Below, piece by piece: positions 7,440-12,665 of a DNA stretch of 12,665 bases. The notes beneath the pieces were generated by a model, which did not search any database, was not told the DNA's origin, and saw nothing but the letters and a program-made list of their open reading frames with translations. The first letter of the stretch is position 1. Each line of letters opens with the position of its first letter. Source of the DNA: CAIOSQ01 sp044359885 (GTDB lineage: Bacteria > Pseudomonadota > Alphaproteobacteria > CACIAM-22H2); assembly GCA_044359885.1 (NCBI GenBank), contig JBIKLI010000106.1, forward strand, positions 1-12,665, given 5' to 3'. Both the position numbers and the translations under genes were made by a program.

Positions 7440-7995
7440 GCGGCGCCGGTACCGGCACCCAGAATGCGTGCTTGATGCGTCCGCCCGGCCGCAGCGGCGG
7501 CTGATCGGCGATCCGGACGCCGCCGCAGGCCAGGATCACGCGGCGCGAGGCCACGTTGTCGTCGTCGCAGGTGATCATCACCCGGGCAAGGCCGCTCGCG
7601 GCACCGGCCTCGTGCAGCATAAGCCGCAGTGCCGCCGTCGCGATCCCGCGGCGGCGTTTCCACGGCACCACCGTGTAGCCGATATGCCCCGAGCAATAGG
7701 CCGGCAGAGCCTCGGTGCCCGGGGCATAGCGGAAGTTGATCGTGCCGCAGAACTCGCCGTCGGAGATCCATCGCACGAAGCCGGGCAGCCGCCTGACCAG
7801 GCGGCCGTCGATCAACCGCAGCAGACTTCGCGGACGCACAAGCTCCGCGAGGAACCCGTCGGGATCGGCACGCAGCTCCGCCAGCTGCTCGGCGCTGATG
7901 TCGCGCTCGGTGTTCGACGACCAGCCGCTGCCCAGCGCCGCCGCGAAATCGCCCAGCCATGCCTTCGACGGCTCGGCGAGGACGACGCCGCTCAC
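7414..7995 (-). CDS. GNAT-family N-acetyltransferase (COG3981-like)
   Basis: The 193-residue protein starts at GTG (7995-7993), which shares bases with the stop of the upstream dipeptidase (GTGA); no other usable start codon follows soon, and upstream codons in this frame only shadow the dipeptidase. Typical of GNAT enzymes are the strand and acetyl-CoA pyrophosphate loop HIGYTVVPWKRRRGIAT (104-120, with the R/Q-x-x-G-x-G/A type loop at RRRGIA), then ITCDDDNVASRRVI (141-154) and CGG (157-159), a pattern I associate with the uncharacterised COG3981 acetyltransferases. The N-terminal half (about 30-95) holds a helix and FCGTINFRY, as in that family. Substrate unknown. Tight coupling to a D,D-dipeptidase makes an amino group of a dipeptide or amino acid a reasonable guess, no more. 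The 3' end overlaps the convergent 140-aa gene by 26 nt. Confidence 0.88.
   Translation of the reverse strand: MSGVVLAEPSKAWLGDFAAALGSGWSSNTERDISAEQLAELRADPDGFLAELVRPRSLLRLIDGRLVRRLPGFVRWISDGEFCGTINFRYAPGTEALPAYCSGHIGYTVVPWKRRRGIATAALRLMLHEAGAASGLARVMITCDDDNVASRRVILACGGVRIADQPPLRPGGRIKHAFWVPVPAPLSATPPAR
7442..7459. terminator. Palindrome after the suc operon, possible weak terminator
   Basis: GCCGGTACCGGC (7445-7456) is a perfect 12-base palindrome; two more G-C pairs outside one C/A mismatch extend it to 7442-7459. It begins 2 nt after the stop of the 140-aa gene and is the only hairpin I see near the operon end. The stem is short and there is no T-run. It also encodes the VPVPA segment near the C-terminus of the acetyltransferase on the other strand, so its symmetry may be incidental. 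Confidence 0.2.
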
Positions 7996-8681
7996 CTGAG
8001 CGCCCCGGTCTCGAAGAGCGGGCTGTCGATGACCGCCACATGGGCGTAGGCCTCGCGCGGCACCTGCTCGCCGCTCCGGGTCCCGTCGTCGTGGCCGTAG
8101 CGCTGGATCTGGGCCCAGAGCCGGTCGCCATGGGAGAAGTGCCACCATTCCTCGGGATAGTTCACGAACCCGGCCGCGGCCATGATGCGCGTCAGCAGGG
8201 CCCGGTTGGCGCGCGCGGGGGCCGGCAGCGTGGCGCACGCGGTGCGGACATGATCGTCCGGCATGCCGCGCCTCGAGAAATCTCCATAGGCGCCGCCCAT
8301 GTCGAGCTCGGTGCCGTCACGCGTCAGCGTGACGTCGACCGCCGCGCCGCTCTGGTGGCCGCTGGGCTTGTCCACCGGATCGGCGACGTCGCGGCGGCAT
8401 AGCTCGGTCAGCGCCTCGGGATCGAGCCCGGGATGGCTGCGGGCCAGCTGCGCGAAGCGTCGGTTCCAGGACGCGAATTGCCGGGACTGGGTCCGGAAGG
8501 CGTCGAGCACGCACAGCGTCAGTCCCTCCGGCAGGCCGGCGGCCGCGCGCTGCAGGCGGGCATGAACGTCGGGCCGCAGCCGCCGCGCGTCGCCGGGCAG
8601 CCCGGCCCGTACGACCAGCCGCGGACCCTCGACGATCGGCACCAGGATCGGTGCGCGCGTCGCCTGCGTCTCTCCTCCCAT
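7992..8681 (-). CDS. D-alanyl-D-alanine dipeptidase-like zinc peptidase (M15D, VanX/DdpX family)
   Basis: The 229-residue protein has the full active-site set of VanX-type dipeptidases: DAFR with R63, SGHQSGAAVD with zinc ligands H109 and D116, and EEWWHFS with the catalytic base E178 and third zinc ligand H181 (compare E181-x-x-H184 of VanX). Such enzymes cleave D-Ala-D-Ala and related dipeptides. There is no signal peptide, so it is probably cytoplasmic, as VanX and DdpX are. No vanA/vanH-like ligase or dehydrogenase is adjacent, so glycopeptide resistance is not implied; recycling of D-Ala-D-Ala or cleavage of other dipeptides is likelier. The ATG at 8681 has a good SD. The stop overlaps the GTG of the acetyltransferase. 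I leave the symbol empty because chromosomal and resistance versions cannot be separated by eye. Confidence 0.92.
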   Translation of the reverse strand: MGGETQATRAPILVPIVEGPRLVVRAGLPGDARRLRPDVHARLQRAAAGLPEGLTLCVLDAFRTQSRQFASWNRRFAQLARSHPGLDPEALTELCRRDVADPVDKPSGHQSGAAVDVTLTRDGTELDMGGAYGDFSRRGMPDDHVRTACATLPAPARANRALLTRIMAAAGFVNYPEEWWHFSHGDRLWAQIQRYGHDDGTRSGEQVPREAYAHVAVIDSPLFETGALR

Positions 8682-8688
8682 CCTGCTG

Positions 8689-8695
8689 TCCCCTC
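8689..8695 (-). promoter_or_regulatory. Ribosome binding site of the dipeptidase gene
   Basis: On the minus strand GAGGGGA stands 7 nt before the ATG at 8681, supporting that start. Confidence 0.55.
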
Positions 8696-8716
8696 GCCCC
8701 CTGCCATCGAGGCGAA

Positions 8717-8745
8717 GTTAATGCCATGAAAGGCATCTCCAGCAA
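8717..8745 (-). promoter_or_regulatory. Candidate promoter of the dipeptidase-acetyltransferase operon
   Basis: On the minus strand TTGCTG (8745-8740) and ATTAAC (8722-8717) are separated by 17 nt, each matching about half of the sigma-70 consensus. The -10 patch is the most AT-rich spot in the divergent spacer and would place the transcript start near 8710, about 30 nt before the dipeptidase ATG. Weak on sequence, reasonable by position. Confidence 0.3.
8721..8736. promoter_or_regulatory. Dyad ATGCC-N6-GGCAT, possible operator
   Basis: ATGCC (8721-8725) and GGCAT (8732-8736) are perfect inverted 5-mers around ATGAAA. The dyad fills most of the spacer of the candidate minus-strand promoter and lies in the divergent region, the usual place for an operator. 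Five-base arms can occur by chance; no adjacent dedicated regulator is visible apart from the IclR-domain protein 3.9 kb away. Confidence 0.25.
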
Positions 8746-8776
8746 GGCCTGCGCGGCGGTCGATCGGGATCGCCGG

Positions 8777-8794
8777 CCTGCGCCTCCGCGCAGG
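8777..8794. other. Perfect 7-bp hairpin in the divergent spacer
   Basis: CCTGCGC (8777-8783) and GCGCAGG (8788-8794) flank the 4-nt loop CTCC; a perfect 10-base palindrome GGCTGCAGCC follows at 8800-8809. There is no T-run on either side, so it is not a standard terminator. It separates the two divergent promoter regions and could be a leader structure or a binding site; function unknown. Confidence 0.35.
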
Positions 8795-8851
8795 GGCGAG
8801 GCTGCAGCCCGTCCATGTCTGGCACCGCTGCGCCTCGGGGCCCGACTGCGC

Positions 8852-8857
8852 TAGAGT
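8852..8857 (+). promoter_or_regulatory. Possible -10 element for the hydrolase-metallopeptidase operon
   Basis: TAGAGT resembles a -10 hexamer and lies 27 nt before the hydrolase ATG. No convincing -35 is seen 16-18 nt upstream, where the sequence is GC-rich, so this is only a candidate. Confidence 0.2.
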
Positions 8858-8869
8858 GGTGCGGCAACC

Positions 8870-8875
8870 GGGGGA
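8870..8875 (+). promoter_or_regulatory. Ribosome binding site of the alpha/beta hydrolase gene
   Basis: GGGGGA with an 8-nt spacer precedes the ATG at 8884. It favours this start over the in-frame ATG at 8815, which has no SD and would add 23 residues unlike the family N-terminus. Confidence 0.6.
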
Positions 8876-8883
8876 CAGACGCC

Positions 8884-9753
8884 ATGCGCGCACGAATTCG
8901 CGGCACCGAGATCTATTTCGACGTCGAGGGCTGCGGGCTCGTTCCCGACGGCAATCGCATGGTCGAGCGGCCACCGGCCTTCGTGATCCATGGCGGGCCG
9001 GGCGGCGACCATAGCGGCTTCAAGCCGGGCTTCTCGGCGCTCGCCGACCGGATGCAGCTGGTCTATTTCGATCACCGTGGCCAGGGCCGTTCCGCGAAGG
9101 GCGATCCGGCGACCTACACGCTCGACGAGAATGTCGAGGACATGGAGGCGCTGCGCCTGCATCTGGGCCTCGGTCCGATCGTCAGCATCGGCACCAGCTA
9201 TGGCGGGATGGTGGCCATGGCGCATGCGGCGCGCTATCCCGCATCGGTGTCGCATCTGGTCCTGGTGGTGACTGTCGCCCATGCCGGCTTCAACGCGCGC
9301 GCGCAGCAGATCGTCGCCGAGCGCGGCACCGCCGAACAGAAGGAAGTGGCGGCGCAGCTCTGGACCGGCCAGCTCGATACGCCGGAGAAGCTGCGGCGCT
9401 ACTACGAGGTCATGGGGCCGCTCTATTCGCGGCGGCACGATCCGGCCGCCGCGCAGGCCGGGCGCGATCGCGGGATCCTCTCTCCCGATGCGCTCAACCG
9501 CGCCTTCGCGCCGGGCGGCTTCCTGCAGAGCTTCGATCTGCGGCCGGAGCTGCGCAACATCGCGGCGCCGACGCTGATCCTGGCCGGCCGTCATGACTGG
9601 ATCTGCCCGCCGGAATTCTCCGAGGAACTGCACCGTCTGATCCCCGGCTCGGACCTGCGCATCTTCGAGGAAAGCAGCCACTCGATCCGTGCCGACGAGC
9701 CGCGAAAGATGTTCGACGCGATCGCCGGTTTCGTCGCCTACAAGACCCGCTGA
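8884..9753 (+). CDS. Alpha/beta hydrolase, proline iminopeptidase-like (S33)
   Basis: The 289-residue protein has the complete alpha/beta-hydrolase triad: nucleophile S105 in GTSYGG, acid D238 in AGRHDWICPP and H266 in ESSHSIRADEP. HGGPGG (36-41) forms the oxyanion region, and that motif plus YFDHRGQGRS (61-70) are hallmarks of the prolyl aminopeptidase branch of family S33, which removes N-terminal proline from short peptides. A helical cap region lies at about 135-215. Related enzymes also hydrolyse amides, esters or lactones, so the substrate is not proven. No signal peptide; cytoplasmic. The M81 metallopeptidase gene follows after 13 nt, with its SD overlapping this gene's stop, so the two are co-translated and probably act on the same class of compound. 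Confidence 0.9.
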   Translation: MRARIRGTEIYFDVEGCGLVPDGNRMVERPPAFVIHGGPGGDHSGFKPGFSALADRMQLVYFDHRGQGRSAKGDPATYTLDENVEDMEALRLHLGLGPIVSIGTSYGGMVAMAHAARYPASVSHLVLVVTVAHAGFNARAQQIVAERGTAEQKEVAAQLWTGQLDTPEKLRRYYEVMGPLYSRRHDPAAAQAGRDRGILSPDALNRAFAPGGFLQSFDLRPELRNIAAPTLILAGRHDWICPPEFSEELHRLIPGSDLRIFEESSHSIRADEPRKMFDAIAGFVAYKTR

Positions 9754-9757
9754 AGGA
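9753..9757 (+). promoter_or_regulatory. Ribosome binding site of the M81 gene
   Basis: AAGGA shares its first base with the hydrolase stop codon and lies 9 nt before the ATG at 9767. It rules against the in-frame ATG at 9689 (inside the hydrolase gene) and favours 9767 over the second ATG at 9773. Confidence 0.65.
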
Positions 9758-9766
9758 CGCCGCGTC

Positions 9767-11224
9767 ATGCGCATGTTCGTCGCCGCGCTCGGCACCGAGA
9801 CCAACACCTTCGCCCCGCTGCCCGTGGACCGTGCCGCCTTCGAGCGCGCGTTCTACGCGCCGCCCGGCAGGCATCCCGAGACACCGACCCTGACCACCGC
9901 GCCGATCGTCGCGGCGCGGTCGCGGGCGGCGCGCGACGGCTTCACCCTGATCGAGGGCACTGCCGCCTTCGCCGAGCCGGCCGGCCTCGTGGCGCGCGGC
10001 GCCTATGAGAGCCTGCGCGACGAGATCCTGGGCCAGCTGCGCGCGGCGATGCCGGTCGACATCGCGCTGTTCGGCATGCACGGCGCGATGGTCGCGGACG
10101 GCTACGAGGATTGCGAGGGCGATCTGCTCTCCCGCGCGCGCGAGATCGTCGGCCCGAAGGCGATCGTCGGCTGCGAGCACGATCTGCATTGCCACCTCAC
10201 GCCCAGGCGCGTCGCGGCCTGCGACCTCGTCGTACTGTTCAAGGAATTCCCGCATACCGATTTCCTTGCCCGCGCCGAGGACCTGGTCGATCTGGCGCTG
10301 CGCGCGGCGCGCGGCGAGATCAGGCCGAAGATGGGGCTGTTCGACTGCCGGCGGATCGGCGGCGGCTACATGACCAGTCAGCCCGCCGGCCGCGAATTCG
10401 TCGACCGCATCGCGGCGATGGAGGGGCGCGACGGCATCCTGTCGATCTCGATCGGCCACGGCTTCCATGCCGCCGACGTGCCGGAGGTGGGCAGCAAGGT
10501 GCTGGTGATCGCGGACGGCGACCAGGCCAAGGCCGACGCGCTCGCGCGGCGCATCGGTCTCGACTTCATCGCCATGGGGCGCGCCGGCATCCCGCCGCAT
10601 GTGAAGCCGGAGGACGTGGTCGCGACCGCGAACGCCCATGCGGGCATGCCGGTGGTCTTCGCCGATCGCTGGGACAATCCCGGCGGCGGCGTGCCCGGCG
10701 ACGGCGCGATCATGATCGAGACGCTGCTTCGCCATCCGGAGATTCCCGCGGCGGTCGGCGTCCTTTGGGACCCGATCGCGGTCGAGTTCTGCCGTTCGGC
10801 GGGCGCGGGCGGAAATCTCTGGCTGCGCATCGGCGGCAAGTCGACGCCGGTCTCGGGCCGGCCGGTCGACGCGCATGTGGTGGTCCGCGCCGTGACTCCC
10901 GATCTGGTGATCCCCTTCGAGCAGAGCCAGGTCTCGATGGGCGCCGCCGCGGCCGTGCGCATCGGCGACCTGGACGTCGTGCTGGCGACCAAGCGCACCC
11001 AGACCTTCAGCCCCGAGGCCTTCACGCGGCTCGGCGTCGATCTCGCGCGCAAGAAGATCGTGGTGGTGAAGTCGTCGAACCATTTCCACGCCGCCTTCTC
11101 GAAGATCGCGGCGGCGATCCACTATCTCGACACCGGCGGCCCGTTCCCGCCCGATCCCACCCGCGTCACATATACCCGCGTCCGCCGCCCGATCGCGCCG
11201 CTCGATCCCGATCCGGTGCTCTGA
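9767..11224 (+). CDS. M81-family metallopeptidase (MlrC-like)
   Basis: The 485-residue protein matches the MlrC family, whose founding member finishes degradation of linearised microcystin; most homologues have unknown substrates. The N-terminal M81 domain shows ETNTF (11-15), LFGMHGAM (101-108), HDLHCHLT (138-145) and FPHTD (162-166), and continues to HGFHAADVPEVG (231-242). The C-terminal domain has ADRWDNPGGGVPGD (299-312) and VVVKSSNHFHAAF (432-444). By family knowledge the Glu of ETNTF and the His residues of the DLH and PHTD motifs are likely metal ligands. The commoner DLHAN is DLHCH here, which I believe marks a subfamily rather than a defect. No signal peptide. Coupled to the S33-like hydrolase upstream, it probably degrades small peptides or peptide-like amides. 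Not evidence for microcystin use, since mlrA, mlrB and mlrD are absent. Confidence 0.93.
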   Translation: MRMFVAALGTETNTFAPLPVDRAAFERAFYAPPGRHPETPTLTTAPIVAARSRAARDGFTLIEGTAAFAEPAGLVARGAYESLRDEILGQLRAAMPVDIALFGMHGAMVADGYEDCEGDLLSRAREIVGPKAIVGCEHDLHCHLTPRRVAACDLVVLFKEFPHTDFLARAEDLVDLALRAARGEIRPKMGLFDCRRIGGGYMTSQPAGREFVDRIAAMEGRDGILSISIGHGFHAADVPEVGSKVLVIADGDQAKADALARRIGLDFIAMGRAGIPPHVKPEDVVATANAHAGMPVVFADRWDNPGGGVPGDGAIMIETLLRHPEIPAAVGVLWDPIAVEFCRSAGAGGNLWLRIGGKSTPVSGRPVDAHVVVRAVTPDLVIPFEQSQVSMGAAAAVRIGDLDVVLATKRTQTFSPEAFTRLGVDLARKKIVVVKSSNHFHAAFSKIAAAIHYLDTGGPFPPDPTRVTYTRVRRPIAPLDPDPVL

Positions 11225-11229
11225 ACGTG

Positions 11230-11246
11230 GCGCCGTCGGCCGGCGC
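11230..11246. terminator. Hairpin between convergent genes, possible bidirectional terminator
   Basis: GCGCCG (11230-11235) and CGGCGC (11241-11246) form a 6-bp stem with a 5-nt loop within the 34-nt gap between the M81 gene and the convergent IclR/SMP-30 gene. Position suits a bidirectional terminator, but there is no T-run on either strand. Confidence 0.25.
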
Positions 11247-11258
11247 GCGTGGATCCGG

Positions 11259-12665
11259 TCAGCCCGCGAAGGCGGCCGGCGGAAGACCGGCGACGTCCGT
11301 CCTCATCGCGAACAGGCTTCCCGAGAGCGGCGCTTCCGCCAGCATATGCGCGGGCAGCCTTACGCGAGCGGTGGTGACGAACAGCGTCTTCAGGTCGGGA
11401 CCGCCGAAGCAGACGCTGGTCGGCCGCGGGACCGGGAGCCGGATCGTCTCCATGGGCGTGCCGTCGGGCGCATAGCGCCGCACCGACCATCCATCCCAGA
11501 TCGCGATCCAGATCGCGCCTTGCGCATCGACCGCGAGACCGTCCGGGCGCCCATCCTCCGCCGGCATGCCGATCAGGATGCGGCGGTTCGACAGCGTGCC
11601 GCTGCGCGGCTCGAAATCGTAGACGTAGACATGGCCGGCGGCCGAGTCGGCGAAATAGAAACGTCGCCCGTCGGGGCTCCAGTCAAGGCCGTTCGACACC
11701 GTGAAGCCGCTCTCGACGCGCGTCGCGCGCAGCGCGGCGTCGATGCGGTAGAGCGCGCCCGCGGGCGCGCTGGCGTCGAGCCGCATGGTGCCGCCCCATA
11801 GCCGGCCGGCCTGGTCGCATTTCCCGTCGTTGAAGCGGTTCTCGGGCGGATGGGCGTCGGGCCGCACCAGCGGCGTCAGCCGTCCGGTGGCGAAATCGAG
11901 CGTCTCGAGGCCTTGCTGCGTCAGCGCGGCCAGCCCGCCGGCGCGGCGCTCGGCGATCGCGCTGACCAGACGCGGCAGCGGGCAGGCCTCGTTGACACCG
12001 GTCGCGGGATCGAAGCGATAGACGGCCGGGGCGAGGATGTCGACCCAGTAGAGCCGGGCCTCGCGCGCCGACCACATCGGTCCCTCGGCGAGATGCGCGC
12101 TCCAAGGCAGGACGCAGCGCAGCCGCGGATCGGCATGCGGCGCCGGCCGGCGATAGGAGTCGATGTTCATCGCGGCGGCGCCGGCGTTGCCGGAGATGGT
12201 GCGCGCCTGCTCCATGAGGTCGCGGCCGGCGACGTGCAACTGGTCGAGGGTCATGCGCTCCGATGGCCCGAACATGCCGATCGCCGCGACGGCGCGGCCG
12301 GTATGGTCGAAGATCGGCGCGGCGGCCGCCGAGACCCCGGCGACATGCTCGGAAATCGACAGCGCGTAGCCCCGCGCGCGGGTGAGCGCGAGGTCGGCGT
12401 CCAGCGCGTCGCGATCGACCAGCGTGCGCTCGGTGAAGCGCTGCAGCGGGGCCGAGCCCAGCATCGTGCGATGCGCCTGCGGCGTGGCGAAGGCGAGCAG
12501 GGCCTTGCCGCCGGCCGTGCAGTGCAGCGGCGCGCGGCGGCCGACCTCGATCCGGAAGCCGAAGGCGCCGCCGCGCGCGCGCTGGTCGATGTAGAGCACA
12601 TGATTCCCGTCGAGCGCGCACAGCGCGACGGTCTCGCGCATCGATTCGGCAAGGCGATCGAGCAT
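11259..12665 (-). CDS. IclR effector domain fused to SMP-30/gluconolactonase, 5' end outside window
   Basis: One uninterrupted frame of 468 visible codons holds two different families. Residues about 1-160 are an IclR-type ligand-binding domain: RLAESMRETVALCALDGNHVLYIDQ, VGRRAPLHCTAGGKALLAF (41-59), ARGYALSISEHVAGVSAAAAPIFD (97-120), then a closing helix ending ARTISGNAG. After a linker of about 15-20 residues comes a full SMP-30/regucalcin beta-propeller (about 181-468) with EGP (E194), RFNDGK (R277, N279), SNGLDWS (N325) and PDGLAVD (D375), the metal and substrate residues of sugar lactonases. The Met at the window edge is probably internal; IclR proteins normally have a helix-turn-helix of about 75 residues before this point. 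A Met at visible residue 166 (ATG at 12170) could mark a separate lactonase start but has no SD. Likely role: lactone or sugar-acid catabolism with built-in regulation; inference. Confidence 0.88.
   Translation of the reverse strand: MLDRLAESMRETVALCALDGNHVLYIDQRARGGAFGFRIEVGRRAPLHCTAGGKALLAFATPQAHRTMLGSAPLQRFTERTLVDRDALDADLALTRARGYALSISEHVAGVSAAAAPIFDHTGRAVAAIGMFGPSERMTLDQLHVAGRDLMEQARTISGNAGAAAMNIDSYRRPAPHADPRLRCVLPWSAHLAEGPMWSAREARLYWVDILAPAVYRFDPATGVNEACPLPRLVSAIAERRAGGLAALTQQGLETLDFATGRLTPLVRPDAHPPENRFNDGKCDQAGRLWGGTMRLDASAPAGALYRIDAALRATRVESGFTVSNGLDWSPDGRRFYFADSAAGHVYVYDFEPRSGTLSNRRILIGMPAEDGRPDGLAVDAQGAIWIAIWDGWSVRRYAPDGTPMETIRLPVPRPTSVCFGGPDLKTLFVTTARVRLPAHMLAEAPLSGSLFAMRTDVAGLPPAAFAG

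Noticed and set aside
7992..8681. Reading the VanX-like gene as part of a vancomycin-resistance cluster
   Set aside because: No D-Ala-D-Lac ligase, lactate dehydrogenase or VanRS genes are nearby; VanX/DdpX homologues are common in Gram-negative bacteria without such resistance.
8815..8883. Upstream ATG extension of the alpha/beta hydrolase
   Set aside because: No SD before 8815, while the ATG at 8884 has one at proper spacing and yields a typical family N-terminus.
9494..11122. A 542-codon minus-strand frame opposite the M81 gene
   Set aside because: Antisense shadow of a gene with complete family motifs; product is Arg/Asp/Ala-rich without recognisable domains.
9767..11224. A microcystin-degradation (mlr) cluster
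   Set aside because: Only an MlrC-family gene is present; the adjacent serine hydrolase is S33-like, not MlrB-like, and mlrA and mlrD are absent from the window.

Overview
The window is GC-rich chromosomal DNA with very strong G/C preference at codon third positions. It looks alphaproteobacterial: the order sucC-sucD-sucA-sucB-lpd in one run, and the sequence character of these proteins, are typical of that class. I would guess a Rhodospirillales- or Hyphomicrobiales-like lineage, but the sequence alone does not settle genus or order. I saw no tRNA, rRNA, CRISPR array, insertion sequence or prophage gene, and no gene-free stretch reaches 300 bases.

Region 1 (1-7439, plus strand) is a TCA-cycle operon. 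It holds the 3' end of sucC, then sucD, sucA (2-oxoglutarate dehydrogenase E1), sucB (E2), lpd (E3) and an unrecognised 140-aa protein. Together the known genes convert 2-oxoglutarate to succinyl-CoA and then to succinate with nucleotide phosphorylation. Most junctions are 2-37 nt with recognisable Shine-Dalgarno (SD) sequences. The exception is the 145-nt sucD-sucA gap. It contains a strong GC hairpin and a 50-codon open frame whose start overlaps the sucD stop (ATGA) and whose stop overlaps the sucA start (ATGA); sucA has no good SD of its own.

Region 2 (7414-8681, minus strand) is a two-gene operon: a VanX/DdpX-type M15 D-Ala-D-Ala dipeptidase, then a GNAT acetyltransferase that starts at a GTG overlapping the dipeptidase stop (GTGA). 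The GNAT 3' end overlaps the 3' end of the 140-aa gene by 26 nt, head-on.

Region 3 (8682-8883) is a 202-nt divergent spacer with a candidate minus-strand promoter carrying a small dyad, a perfect 7-bp hairpin, and start signals for the rightward genes.

Region 4 (8884-11224, plus strand) pairs a proline-iminopeptidase-like alpha/beta hydrolase with an MlrC-like M81 metallopeptidase, 13 nt apart. With the M15 dipeptidase this makes three peptide-type hydrolases side by side, suggesting a small peptide (or peptide-like compound) catabolic locus; that is inference.

Region 5 (11259-12665, minus strand) is one continuous reading frame joining an IclR effector-binding domain to a complete SMP-30/gluconolactonase beta-propeller. 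The expected N-terminal helix-turn-helix would lie beyond the right edge. This apparent fusion of a transcription-factor sensor to a sugar-lactonase is the most unusual gene in the window; the sucD-sucA junction is the most unusual non-genic structure.
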